From: Flavobacteriales bacterium UBA1820
GTDB taxonomy: Bacteria > Bacteroidota > Bacteroidia > Flavobacteriales > UBA1820
Direction of reading: 5' to 3'
Length of the DNA: 15,666 nucleotides
NCBI GenBank assembly: GCA_002314265.1
Contig: DCEW01000016.1
Location: forward strand, 58,524-74,189
Of the stretch, positions 1 to 7,681 are shown in pieces (position 1 is the first letter of the stretch; every line of letters begins with the position of its first letter). The translations under genes were made by a program, and so were the position numbers. The notes under the pieces were generated by a model that made no database searches, was not told the DNA's origin, and was given only the letters and a program-made list of their open reading frames with translations.

Positions 1-2
1 CC

Positions 3-299
3 GACAGGCGGCAGGAAGCTGCCGGGCAGGTCACGCGGATGGCTCGGCAGATGCTCTCGTGCCGGACGTTGGGCGACTTCGAAATTCTGGTGGAGCAGCA
101 CGAGCGTTTGGTCGGAAATCTGTTGGGGGTCGAACCGGTGGGCCGCCGCTGTTTTGCCGATTACCAGGGCGGGGTGGTGAAGAGTCTCGGGGCTTGGGGC
201 GGTGATTTTTTGCTGGTCACCGGCGAATGCGCTCCGGAGTATTTCCAGGGCAAAGGTTTTCGTATCGTTTTACCTTTTAACACTATAGCAACAAAATAA
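3..299 (+). CDS. GHMP-family kinase (GYDIA type), 3' end only
   Basis: This is the last 98 codons of an open frame that enters from the left edge; the in-frame ATG at 39 is probably internal, because the frame is open upstream of it. The visible part has the C-terminal half of a GHMP-fold small-molecule kinase: a helical stretch (LVEQHERLVGNLLGV) followed by VKSLGAWGGDFLLVTG and a closing YFQGKGFRIVLPF. The 'KSLGAWGGDF' string resembles the Bacteroidota GYDIA family of GHMP kinases, related to mevalonate kinase and galactokinase. The ATP-binding GHMP motif itself lies outside the window, so the substrate cannot be judged. No clear terminator follows; a hairpin overlaps the next promoter. Family call is from recognition of the tail and is fairly secure; exact function is unknown. 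Confidence 0.72.
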   Translation, partial: DRRQEAAGQVTRMARQMLSCRTLGDFEILVEQHERLVGNLLGVEPVGRRCFADYQGGVVKSLGAWGGDFLLVTGECAPEYFQGKGFRIVLPFNTIATK

Positions 300-312
300 T
301 CGTTCGTTTTTC

Positions 313-342
313 TTGCGCGAACGCGAAAAAAGAGTATTTTTG
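313..342 (+). promoter_or_regulatory. Bacteroidota-type promoter for the DUF2795 gene
   Basis: The -7 element TATTTTTG (335-342) is an exact match to TAnnTTTG. A TTG at 313-315 lies 19 bases upstream, the expected spacing for the -33 element. Transcription would begin roughly 45 bases before the ATG at 394. A 6-bp inverted repeat (CGTTCG at 301-306, CGAACG at 318-323) flanks the -33 element and could be an operator or a weak hairpin at the end of the kinase gene. Confidence 0.5.
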
Positions 343-393
343 CACCTCCTGTACAACGGGTGATTTCGGTCGCCTCAAAAACCTGGTATAACT

Positions 394-615
394 ATGTATT
401 GGACTCTCGAATTGGCACAATATCTCAGCGATGCTCCCTGGCCTGCGACCAAGGACGAACTGATCGACTACGCCATTCGTACCGGTGCTCCGATGGAAGT
501 GGTGGAAAACCTCCAGGCAGCCGAGGACGAAGGCGAGGTGTATGAATCGATGGAAGAACTCTGGCCCGACTATCCGACGGACGACGACTTCCTGTGGAAC
601 GAAGAGGAGTATTGA
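394..615 (+). CDS. DUF2795 domain small acidic protein
   Basis: A 73-residue acidic protein starting MYWTLELAQYL. The core 'APWPATKDELIDYAIRTGAP..VVENLQ' is the DUF2795 pattern: an aromatic/Pro-Thr turn, an ELI.YA helix, then a second helix ending in L and an acidic 'Y.S...LWPDYP' tail. Function is unknown; the fold is a small helical domain often suspected of binding a macromolecule, but nothing here proves that. The start is supported by a promoter -7 motif about 50 bases upstream and by family length (about 70 residues). It is a single-gene unit: own promoter, own terminator, directly ahead of secA. My recollection is that this gene is commonly found beside secA in Bacteroidales, which would argue for a conserved though unexplained link. 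Confidence 0.85.
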   Translation: MYWTLELAQYLSDAPWPATKDELIDYAIRTGAPMEVVENLQAAEDEGEVYESMEELWPDYPTDDDFLWNEEEY

Positions 616-646
616 TCTTCTTTTTCCGAAAGATTCGCAACGTCTG

Positions 647-687
647 ACGTGGGGGCAAGCAAAAAAATTGCTTGCCCCCACGTTTTT
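647..687 (+). terminator. Rho-independent terminator after the DUF2795 gene
   Basis: A perfect 14-bp inverted repeat (647-660 with 670-683) closes a 9-base A-rich loop and runs into TTTTT (683-687). It lies 31 bases after the stop codon. The As in the loop and the GC-rich stem make it a strong terminator. The rest of the 311-base gap up to secA holds the secA promoter and otherwise no convincing gene. Confidence 0.85.
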
Positions 688-863
688 CCCCCTTCCGCAC
701 CGAAGTGCAGCGGTGGCCGGAAGTCTTATGAGGTGTTTTTAGGGGGAATGCCTCGGACAACGAGACATTGTACGGGGCGGAGTGAATGTAAAGAATTTTC
801 CGGCTCGACGAGGGAATATGCAAAAGATAGATGGAAGAATTTTCGATCTGCCTTTTTTTCGCG

Positions 864-871
864 TATCTTTG
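864..871 (+). promoter_or_regulatory. secA promoter -7 element
   Basis: TATCTTTG at 864-871 matches TAnnTTTG exactly. The -33 element is weak: a TTTTC run at 840-844 is the only candidate at about 19 bases. Transcription would start about 50 bases ahead of the secA ATG. The leader between them is AT-rich and has no Shine-Dalgarno sequence, as is usual in this phylum. Confidence 0.5.
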
Positions 872-926
872 CCTTCAATAACCGTGAAAAAGAACCGATA
901 CTTAACGCTATAATTTTTTCAGATCC

Positions 927-3900
927 ATGAGTGTAATAGAAAGCGTAATGAAGCTTTTCTTCGGCGACAAATCCGCCAAGGACATCAAACAGATCATGCC
1001 CCTGGTGAACAAGACGTTGTCCTACGGGGAGGCCCTCAAGGCGCTCTCCAACGACGAGCTTCGCGCCAAGACACAGGAGTTCAAGGACCGTATCCATACG
1101 GCCGTGGCCGACAAGGAGGCCGAGATCGCTTCCTTGGAAGCCCAGGCCGAGGCCGAAAACGACAACCTCGAACGGAAGGAAGCGCTGTTCAACCAGGCCG
1201 ACGAACTCAAAAAGGAAGTTTATAAGATCACCGAGAATATCCTCAACGAGATCCTTCCCGAGGCTTTTGCCGTGGTCAAGGAAACGGCGCGCCGCTTTGC
1301 GGAAAATCCCGTACTGGAGGTAACGGCCCAGCCCTTTGACCGGCAGTTGTCCGCTACCCATCCCAATGTGACGATCGAAGGCGATCGTGCGCTTTGGAGC
1401 AATACGTGGGATGCGGCCGGGAAGCCCGTTACGTGGGACATGGTGCATTACGACGTGCAGCTGATCGGCGGCGTGGTCCTGCACCAGGGTAAGATCGCCG
1501 AGATGGCCACCGGTGAGGGAAAGACGCTGGTGGCTACCTTGCCCATTTACCTGAACGCCTTGCCGGGCAAAGGCGTACACGTGGTAACGGTCAACAACTA
1601 CCTTTCGCGTCGTGACGCGGCGTGGATGGGACCCTTGTTCCAGTTCCACGGCTTGAGCGTGGACTGTATCGACAACCACGAGCCCAACTCTCCCGAACGC
1701 CGTGCCGCTTACCTGGCCGACATCACTTACGGGACCAACAGCGAGTTTGGTTTCGATTACTTGCGCGACAACGGCGCCCGCGAGGCCGAGGAACTGGTGC
1801 AGCGCGAACACAACTATGCGATCGTGGACGAGGTGGACTCGGTGCTGATCGACGATGCCCGTACGCCGCTGATCATCTCCGGACCGGTGGTGGGCGGAGA
1901 CGACCGTCAGGAGTTCGTTGACCTCAAACCCCAGGTGGAGCGCATCGTGAGCGAACAGCGGATGTTGACCAACCGGATGCTGGTCGAGGCCAAGAAACTC
2001 CTGGCCGAGGGCAACCGGGATTATGACGAAAAGAACGAAGGCGGAGCCAAGAAACTGCTGCGTGTATTCCGCGGCGCGCCCAAGAACAGTGCCTTGATCA
2101 AGTTCCTGAGCGAGGAGGACAACAAGCGCCTGCTGCAGGAGGCAGAAAACTATTACATGCGGGACAACAACCGCCTGATGCCGGTGATCGATGAGCAGTT
2201 GTACTACACCATCGACGAGCGCCACAACAGCATTCAGCTCACCGACCGGGGTATCGCGTTCCTTTCGCAGTACAACGACGACGAGAGTTACTTCATCATG
2301 CCCAACATCGGCGAGGCGACGGCTGAGATCGAACACTCCGACCGGACGGAAGCCGAAAAAGCCCAGGCCAAGGAGGAACTCTACCGCGATTTCAGCATCA
2401 AGAGCCGCCGTATCCACAGCATCAACCAGTTGCTGAAGGCTTACACGCTCTTTGAAAAGGACGTGCAGTACGTGGTGATGGACGGAGCGATCAAGATCGT
2501 GGACGAGCAGACGGGCCGTATCATGGAAGGACGCCGCTATTCGGACGGTCTGCACCAGGCACTGGAGGCCAAGGAAAACGTCAAGATCGAGGAATCGACC
2601 CAGACTTACGCGACGGTTACCTTGCAGAACTACTTCCGCATGTACCACAAACTGGCCGGTATGACCGGTACGGCGATCACCGAGGCCAACGAGTTTTGGG
2701 AGATCTACAAACTGGACGTGGTCGAGATCCCGACCAACCGTCCCATTCAGCGTATCGACTACGAAGACCTTTTGTTCCGCACCAAACGCGAGAAATACAA
2801 TGCGATCATCGACGAGATCGAACGCCTGTCCAAGGCCGGACGCCCGGTGCTGGTGGGTACGACTTCGGTCGAGGTGTCGGAGTTGCTCAGCCGTCAGCTC
2901 AACCTGCGCAAGATTCCGCACAATGTGCTCAACGCCAAGATGCACATGAAGGAAGCCGAGATCGTGGCTGAGGCCGGACGGAAGGGCGTGGTTACCATCG
3001 CCACCAACATGGCGGGCCGTGGTACCGACATCAAGCTCACCCCGGAGGTGCGCCAGGCAGGCGGTTTGGCCATCATCGGTACCGAGCGGCACGATTCCCG
3101 CCGGGTGGACCGTCAGTTGCGCGGCCGTGCCGGACGTCAGGGCGACCCGGGAACTTCGCAGTTCTATATCTCGCTCGAGGACAATCTGATGCGCCTTTTC
3201 GCTTCGGAACGTCTGGCCAAGATCATGGCTTTCCTCGGTGTGAAGGAAGGCGATGTGATCCAGGACAAGCGCATTACCAAGATGGTGGAAAAAGCGCAGA
3301 AACGCGTGGAGGAAAACCATTTCGGCTCGCGTAAGAATACCCTGGAGTACGACAACGTGATGAATTCCCAGCGCGAGGTCATCTACACCCGTCGCCGCCA
3401 TGCCCTTTTCGGCGAACGCCTTTCGGTCGATATTGCCAACATGATCCACGATACGTGTTTCGTGATCGCGGACGAGCAGAAAAACGGCGGATCGTTCCAG
3501 GGATTCGACTTCCAGGTGATGAATACCTTCGCGGTGCCCAATCCGATCGCTGAACAGGATTACGCCGCCATGAGTGTCGATGCCCTCACCGAAGCGCTTT
3601 TTGATGCGGTGTACAAGGCTTTCCAGCAGAAACTCGATCGGATCACTACGGCCATCTATCCTTTTGTCAAGAATGTGTACGAGACCCAGGGCAATCGCTA
3701 CAAGATGATCGGAGTACCGTTCACCGACGGGGTAAAAACCCTGCACGTGGGCACGGATCTGGAGAGGGCCTACAATACGCAGGGGCGGCAGGTAACGCTC
3801 GATTTTCAGAAAAACCTGGTGCTCTCCATCACGGACGACGCATGGAAACAGCACCTGCGCGATATGGACGACTTGCGCGAGAGTGTGCGTGCAGCCGTTT

Positions 3901-4307
3901 ACGAACAGAAAGACCCGGTGCTTATCTACAAGTTCGAGGCTTACGACCTGTTCCAGGATATGATCAAGCGGGTCAATGCCCAGGTGGTGAGCTTCCTGTT
4001 CAAGGCCGATCTTCCCGCTCCCGATCCGCAGCGGGTCGAGGCGGCGCAGCGTCAGCGCCGTGTCGTCGGACGTGAAGGCCGGGGAGCTGCCGACGGTGCC
4101 TCCGATACCGATGTACAGCGCGGGGTGCCCAACCGGGTCGAGGAGCCGGAACGTCCGCGCACTTTCGTGCGCGAACAGCCCAAGATAGGGCGCAACGACC
4201 GGGTACGCATCCAGAATATTGCCAATGGCGAGGTGAAGGAATTGAAATTCAAACAGGCCGAGCCGCTGCTGGCCGACGGCAAGTGGGTGATCGTCGAACG
4301 TCTTTGA
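927..4307 (+). CDS. secA: Protein translocase subunit SecA
   Basis: SecA is the ATPase motor that pushes unfolded preproteins through the SecYEG channel in the inner membrane. At 1126 residues it is longer than the roughly 900-residue enterobacterial protein, as is normal in Bacteroidota. Visible motifs are Walker A GEGKT (196-200), the DEVD box (301-304), a lineage-type charged insertion (about 335-420) before the preprotein-binding region, motif TNMAGRGTD (693-701) and the arginine-finger motif QLRGRAGRQG (730-739) of the second nucleotide-binding domain, then the helical scaffold and wing (SLEDNLMRLFAS onward). The linker reaches IGRND (1087-1091), where many SecAs continue into the CxC zinc motif; here the last 35 residues are a cysteine-free tail instead. 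The ATG at 927 gives the usual N-terminus. It is monocistronic by its flanking promoter and terminator. Confidence 0.98.
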   Translation: MSVIESVMKLFFGDKSAKDIKQIMPLVNKTLSYGEALKALSNDELRAKTQEFKDRIHTAVADKEAEIASLEAQAEAENDNLERKEALFNQADELKKEVYKITENILNEILPEAFAVVKETARRFAENPVLEVTAQPFDRQLSATHPNVTIEGDRALWSNTWDAAGKPVTWDMVHYDVQLIGGVVLHQGKIAEMATGEGKTLVATLPIYLNALPGKGVHVVTVNNYLSRRDAAWMGPLFQFHGLSVDCIDNHEPNSPERRAAYLADITYGTNSEFGFDYLRDNGAREAEELVQREHNYAIVDEVDSVLIDDARTPLIISGPVVGGDDRQEFVDLKPQVERIVSEQRMLTNRMLVEAKKLLAEGNRDYDEKNEGGAKKLLRVFRGAPKNSALIKFLSEEDNKRLLQEAENYYMRDNNRLMPVIDEQLYYTIDERHNSIQLTDRGIAFLSQYNDDESYFIMPNIGEATAEIEHSDRTEAEKAQAKEELYRDFSIKSRRIHSINQLLKAYTLFEKDVQYVVMDGAIKIVDEQTGRIMEGRRYSDGLHQALEAKENVKIEESTQTYATVTLQNYFRMYHKLAGMTGTAITEANEFWEIYKLDVVEIPTNRPIQRIDYEDLLFRTKREKYNAIIDEIERLSKAGRPVLVGTTSVEVSELLSRQLNLRKIPHNVLNAKMHMKEAEIVAEAGRKGVVTIATNMAGRGTDIKLTPEVRQAGGLAIIGTERHDSRRVDRQLRGRAGRQGDPGTSQFYISLEDNLMRLFASERLAKIMAFLGVKEGDVIQDKRITKMVEKAQKRVEENHFGSRKNTLEYDNVMNSQREVIYTRRRHALFGERLSVDIANMIHDTCFVIADEQKNGGSFQGFDFQVMNTFAVPNPIAEQDYAAMSVDALTEALFDAVYKAFQQKLDRITTAIYPFVKNVYETQGNRYKMIGVPFTDGVKTLHVGTDLERAYNTQGRQVTLDFQKNLVLSITDDAWKQHLRDMDDLRESVRAAVYEQKDPVLIYKFEAYDLFQDMIKRVNAQVVSFLFKADLPAPDPQRVEAAQRQRRVVGREGRGAADGASDTDVQRGVPNRVEEPERPRTFVREQPKIGRNDRVRIQNIANGEVKELKFKQAEPLLADGKWVIVERL

Positions 4308-4332
4308 CGCGTCTCATCCCCGGGCGGGCAAG

Positions 4333-4368
4333 AAAAAGCGCGGCGCGATTTATCGCGCCGCGCTTTTT
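4333..4368 (+). terminator. Rho-independent terminator of secA
   Basis: A 16-bp perfect hairpin (4333-4348 with 4353-4368) with loop TTTA begins with AAAAA and ends with TTTTT, 25 bases after the secA stop. The A-tract on the left arm means it could also stop transcription coming from the right on the minus strand, for instance read-through from the cytidine deaminase gene. Confidence 0.9.
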
Positions 4369-4428
4369 GGGAAAAGGGGCGGCGAGAAAAATGAAAATCT
4401 TGTGAAATCGGAAGCCGGAGAGAAGACC

Positions 4429-4752
4429 ATGGCCCGTCAGAGGCGGGTGGTGGAGCGGATGATCGGGCTGTACTGCCGGGGACGGCACGGCAGCCGGAGG
4501 GGAAAATTTTGTCCCCGGTGCGAGGAATTGCGCCGCTATGCCCTGCGAAGGTTGGAGGGATGCCCTTTCGGGAGTGAAAAACCGAACTGTTCCTCGTGTC
4601 GGGTGCATTGTTATGCTCCGGCGATGCGGGAGCGGATCCGGGAGGTGATGCGGTATGCCGGGCCGAGGATGTTGTGGCACTATCCGGGAGATGCGCTGGC
4701 CTACCTGTGGCGCAAGGTGCGGATTCGCCCCAAGGACTATCCGGGGCGGTAG
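4429..4752 (+). CDS. YgbA-like nitrous oxide-stimulated promoter family protein
   Basis: A 107-residue basic, cysteine-rich protein resembling E. coli YgbA (Pfam family named for its nitrogen-oxide-responsive promoter). Landmarks are RRVVERMIGLYCRGRHG at the N-terminus, FCPRCEEL (C28, C31), RLEGCPFGSEKPNC (C45, C54), SSCRVHCY (C57, C61) and the closing REVMRYAGPRMLWHYP. Seven cysteines (C16, C28, C31, C45, C54, C57, C61) suggest a bound metal or Fe-S cluster; that is inference. YgbA has been linked to recovery from nitric oxide stress in enterobacteria. I chose the ATG at 4429 because a purine-rich GGAGAGAAG precedes it and homology starts there; an in-frame GTG at 4402 would add nine unconserved residues. 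No obvious TAnnTTTG promoter was found, so it may depend on leakage past the secA terminator or on a non-canonical promoter. Confidence 0.82.
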   Translation: MARQRRVVERMIGLYCRGRHGSRRGKFCPRCEELRRYALRRLEGCPFGSEKPNCSSCRVHCYAPAMRERIREVMRYAGPRMLWHYPGDALAYLWRKVRIRPKDYPGR

Positions 4753-4795
4753 TTTTGGGAAAAACGGGAGAGGGAGTGGAAAAGTCCTCGGAGAC

Positions 4796-5287
4796 TTATC
4801 CCAGGAGGTCTTCGCTGCCGAAGCCGAAAGGCAGCAGGTCGGCAATACGGACCTTGACGGCCGGTGCGGGTCCACTGCCGGCAAAGAGGAGGTCGATGGG
4901 GCTTTTCTGCCGCTGGGCGTATTCCAGGATGGCTTGTCGGCAGGCTCCGCACGGGGAGACGGGTTGCAGGTTCGTTTCTCCCCTCCGTCCTCCGCACACG
5001 GCGATGCGCACGATACGTTTTCCGGGATGCAGGGCCGAGGCATGGTAAACGGCGACCCGTTCGGCGCACAGGCTCGAAGGCGATGCGGCGTTTTCCTGGT
5101 TGTTGCCCGGGACGATCGTCCCGTCTTCCAGTTCGACGGCTGCCCCTACCAGAAAGTCCGAATAGGGGGCGTAGGCGTTTTCCCGGGCGCGGGAGGCAGC
5201 TTGCAGAAGCGCGAGTTCCTCGTCTGGGAGGTCCTGTTCGGTGGGGTAGCAGGTATAGGAAAAGGTGAAGTGCTGTTCTTTTTTCAT
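4796..5287 (-). CDS. cdd: Cytidine deaminase
   Basis: Cytidine deaminase converts cytidine and deoxycytidine to uridine and deoxyuridine in pyrimidine salvage, in the cytoplasm. The 163-residue protein has the substrate-binding APYSDFLVGAA (40-50), QENAASPSSLCAER with zinc ligand C74 and the catalytic Glu E76, and PCGACRQ with zinc ligands C113 and C116, the pattern of the small homotetrameric class. The N-terminus (MKKEQHFTFSY) is somewhat longer than in many homologues but typical of Bacteroidota. The ATG at 5287 is preferred over an upstream in-frame start at 5353, which would add a low-complexity basic stretch and lie upstream of the likely promoter. It is transcribed divergently from nadE and converges on the ygbA-like gene with a 43-base gap; no clear terminator is visible there. 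Confidence 0.95.
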   Translation of the reverse strand: MKKEQHFTFSYTCYPTEQDLPDEELALLQAASRARENAYAPYSDFLVGAAVELEDGTIVPGNNQENAASPSSLCAERVAVYHASALHPGKRIVRIAVCGGRRGETNLQPVSPCGACRQAILEYAQRQKSPIDLLFAGSGPAPAVKVRIADLLPFGFGSEDLLG

Positions 5288-5309
5288 GGAAAGGTGGGGT
5301 TTATGGCGG

Positions 5310-5339
5310 CAAGGTAACGCATTTTTCCTCCTTTTGCAA
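5310..5339 (-). promoter_or_regulatory. Candidate cdd promoter
   Basis: On the minus strand TACCTTG (5316 to 5310) resembles the -7 motif TAnnTTTG with one T missing, and a TTG (5339 to 5337) lies 20 bases upstream, the expected -33 position. The leader would be about 20 bases. This is a motif match only and could be chance. Confidence 0.33.
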
Positions 5340-5399
5340 GCAGGGAGGGACAAGGAACGTTTTTCGGGCGGAACGATTCGTTTTCTGCGGAGGCTTGTG

Positions 5400-5407
5400 T
5401 ATTTTTA
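5400..5407 (+). promoter_or_regulatory. Candidate nadE promoter -7 element
   Basis: TATTTTTA at 5400-5407 matches TAnnTTTG except at the last base and sits 29 bases before the nadE ATG. A TTCG at 5377-5380 is at the right distance for -33 but is a poor match. The 149-base divergent gap between cdd and nadE thus appears to hold two back-to-back promoters and no other feature. Confidence 0.35.
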
Positions 5408-5436
5408 CACTCGGAAAAAATAAACGACAGATCACG

Positions 5437-6231
5437 ATGAAGGAAGAAAAAATAGCAGAGTACATCATGGAGTGGTTGCGCGATTACTTGCGCGGCAGCG
5501 GTAGCCGGGGATATGTGGTCGGTGTTTCGGGCGGGGTGGACTCGGCGCTGGTATCGACCCTTTGTGCGCGTACGGGAGCACCCTTGTGGTGTTTGACCCT
5601 GCCGATCCACCAGGCATCCAGCCATGTGAGCCGTGCTCAGGAGCAGTGCGCATTCCTGACCGGGAGATACGACAATGTCCGCACGCAGGAGGTCGATCTC
5701 ACCGAGGCGTTCGATGTGTTGGCACAGGTGCTGCCCCGCAGCGGAAACCGGGAGAAAGACGACATGGCACTGGCCAACACGCGTTCGCGTTTGCGGATGA
5801 CGGCGCTCTACCAGACAGCGGCTGTTAACGGGGCGTTGGTGGCCGGGACGGGCAACAAGATCGAGGATTTCGGTGTCGGTTTCTTTACCAAGTGGGGCGA
5901 CGGCGGAGTGGACCTGAGCCCGATCGGCGATTTGACCAAGACGCAGGTATATGCCTTGGCGGCTTTTCTGGGCGTGCCCCGGAGCATTCTGGAAGCCGAG
6001 CCTTCGGATGGTTTGTTCGAGAACGATCGCACCGACCAGATGCAGATCGGCGCGACGTATCCCGAATTGGAATGGGCGATGGACCGAGTAAACGAGGGAC
6101 GGTCTGCCGCGGATTTTGAGGGGAGGCAGGCCGAGGTGATGCGCATCTATGCGGCTCGCCATGCGGCCAATGCACACAAGATGAATCCGATCCCGGTGTG
6201 CAAGATCCCCGAAGACTTTTTGCGGGGCTGA
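5437..6231 (+). CDS. nadE: NH3-dependent NAD synthase
   Basis: NadE amidates nicotinic acid adenine dinucleotide to NAD+ with ATP, the last step of NAD biosynthesis. The 264-residue protein has the N-type ATP pyrophosphatase loop SGGVDSA (31-37), ANTRSRLRM (113-121), the GTGNKIED motif (137-144), the loop GDGGVDLSPIGDLTKTQV (154-171) and PSDGL (189-193). There is no N-terminal glutaminase (nitrilase) domain, so free ammonia is the expected nitrogen donor. The ATG at 5437 gives the normal family start (MKEEKIAEYIMEWL); the upstream ATG at 5395 would overlap the likely promoter. The C-terminal 'AANAHKMNPIPVCKIP' is typical of the family. It is a single-gene unit closed by a strong hairpin. Confidence 0.96.
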   Translation: MKEEKIAEYIMEWLRDYLRGSGSRGYVVGVSGGVDSALVSTLCARTGAPLWCLTLPIHQASSHVSRAQEQCAFLTGRYDNVRTQEVDLTEAFDVLAQVLPRSGNREKDDMALANTRSRLRMTALYQTAAVNGALVAGTGNKIEDFGVGFFTKWGDGGVDLSPIGDLTKTQVYALAAFLGVPRSILEAEPSDGLFENDRTDQMQIGATYPELEWAMDRVNEGRSAADFEGRQAEVMRIYAARHAANAHKMNPIPVCKIPEDFLRG

Positions 6232-6250
6232 ACGGATTAACGGATACGAC

Positions 6251-6286
6251 CGAGAAAGGGCTTGCCTAAAGGCAAGCCCTTTCTCG
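6251..6286 (+). terminator. Terminator hairpin after nadE
   Basis: A perfect 16-bp stem (6251-6266 with 6271-6286) with loop TAAA follows the nadE stop by 19 bases. The tail (GGTTTTACGGTTTT) is less pure than a classical U-tract but the stem is very strong. On the minus strand no T-run follows, so it should act mainly for nadE. The remaining bases to 6391 contain a run of eight Gs (6323-6330) and no gene. Confidence 0.75.
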
Positions 6287-6391
6287 GTTTTACGGTTTTG
6301 GAGATACACCAAGCCCTTTGCAGGGGGGGGAGCTCTCTTGCGGGCGTTTTGAACGTTCTTGCCTCTCGCACCGCAGTGGAAGCGGAGCCGG

Positions 6392-7681
6392 TCAGCTGGG
6401 TTGGGTCAGCTCGCGGATGGCCTTCCGGCATTTCTCCAGCAGCTCTTCGTCGCAGGACATGGCGGCCAGGTAAGCGGCTTTGTTGAACGATTCCAGCGCA
6501 TAGCGCGTCTTTTGTCCGGAGAGCAGTTGGAACTGTCCCCGGTAGTACATCGGCAGGGCGTAGGTGGGGTCGGCTTCCATGGCCTTGTCGAAATACAGCA
6601 TCGGGTTGCCGGCAGCCGGATAGCGGTCCATGGCTGTGGTGCCCTTCCGCAGGTAGGCTTCGGCGTCTTGGTTGTTTTTGTCCAGGATGCGGTCGTAGTA
6701 TGAATCGGCCTCGCCGGGACGGCCCTCGTGTTGCAGGTATTCGCCGCGGCGCATGTTGGCCTGACGGTTGGACGGTTCTATTTTCAGTACGCGGTCGAAG
6801 TACTTCATTGCCTGGTCGGCTTTGCCTTCGGAGAGGAGTTGTTCGCCGATCTCCAGCAGCGGCGCGGTGCTGCGCGGGGCGAGTTCCGAGGCTTGCTGCA
6901 TGGCTTCGATCATGCGATCGGTTTCTCCCAGACCTTTGTAGGCTTTTCCGAGGAAGTAGTGGATCTCGGCCGTATTTTCCCCCCGCGCGAGCAGGTCGGC
7001 GAAGTGGTGCAGGGAGTCGGCATACATCTTGTTGTCCAGCAAGGTCAGAGCCAGGCGGAGTTCGTTGTTCTCCGAGCGGCGGAGTTTTTCCACCGAACGT
7101 CGTTCCGCCTTTCGGGCGGAAGCGTTGGAGGGGTTCATGCGGACGACCTTGCCGAACAGAGTGAGGGCCTTGTCGTATTGCTTGAGCGCAAAGAAAGTCT
7201 TGGCAGCTTCGAAATTGGCCGCTTCGGAGTCCGGATGCCGCGCCAGGAGATCCTCTGCCGTGCGGCAGGCCGCCTGGTAGTCGCCTTTTTTGACCAGCAG
7301 TTCGCTTTTGGCCAGGTGAGCGTTTTCGTCGTCGGGTTCTACGGCCAGGATATGATCCAAGCAGGAAATGGCGTCCTCCGTACGGTCTTCGCGTGCGTAG
7401 AGCAAGGCCCGGTAGCGGCAGGCGACCACGTTGTCCGGGAAATCCTTCAGAGCGGCGTCGATCGTCCGGTGGGCATCGTCGTATTTTTCCAGAGCCAGCA
7501 ATGCTTCGAGTTTGCCTTCGAGCGCCTGTGAAGAGGTCTTGGGATGCTGCTGGGCAAGGTCGAAATATCCGAGAGATTGTTCGTATTCCCCCGCGCGGAG
7601 CAGTTCCTGTCCCCGGCGCAGGTTTTCCCCTTCGGGGGTCGAAGGTCCGTAACGGCGGTAGAGGTCTTCAAGTACGCACAT
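6392..7681 (-). CDS. Tetratricopeptide-repeat protein
   Basis: A 429-residue protein made almost wholly of TPR helix pairs; about ten 34-residue units can be followed by the spacing of small and aromatic residues (for example ALLALEKYDDAHRTIDAAL, KKGDYQAACRTAEDLL, ALKQYDKALTLFGKVVRMNP, LLSEGKADQAMKYFDRVLKIEP). TPR arrays form a superhelix that binds other proteins. There is no signal peptide, lipobox or membrane segment, so it is probably cytoplasmic. No catalytic domain is attached, and neither partner nor pathway can be read from the sequence. The ATG at 7681 is followed by MCVLEDLYRRYG, a start that puts the first repeat about 18 residues in. It converges on nadE and stands apart from the ompA-like gene by a 199-base gap holding that gene's terminator. 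A loose TATATTG at about 7698-7704 on the minus strand could be its -7 element. Confidence 0.88.
   Translation of the reverse strand: MCVLEDLYRRYGPSTPEGENLRRGQELLRAGEYEQSLGYFDLAQQHPKTSSQALEGKLEALLALEKYDDAHRTIDAALKDFPDNVVACRYRALLYAREDRTEDAISCLDHILAVEPDDENAHLAKSELLVKKGDYQAACRTAEDLLARHPDSEAANFEAAKTFFALKQYDKALTLFGKVVRMNPSNASARKAERRSVEKLRRSENNELRLALTLLDNKMYADSLHHFADLLARGENTAEIHYFLGKAYKGLGETDRMIEAMQQASELAPRSTAPLLEIGEQLLSEGKADQAMKYFDRVLKIEPSNRQANMRRGEYLQHEGRPGEADSYYDRILDKNNQDAEAYLRKGTTAMDRYPAAGNPMLYFDKAMEADPTYALPMYYRGQFQLLSGQKTRYALESFNKAAYLAAMSCDEELLEKCRKAIRELTQPS

Noticed and set aside
649..930. Possible 93-residue gene between the DUF2795 gene and secA
   Set aside because: It begins inside the terminator hairpin, crosses the secA promoter and overlaps the secA start; composition is not protein-like.
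726..3854. Open frame of 1042 codons on the minus strand opposite secA
   Set aside because: It is antisense to the highly conserved secA frame, lacks recognisable domains and is explained by GC-rich codon bias that removes stop codons from the opposite strand. Other long antisense frames over alr, U32, nadE and the SIS gene were rejected for the same reason.
6323..6330. Run of eight Gs as a possible phase-variation tract
   Set aside because: It lies between convergent gene ends, not in a coding frame or between promoter elements, so slippage there would have no obvious switch effect.
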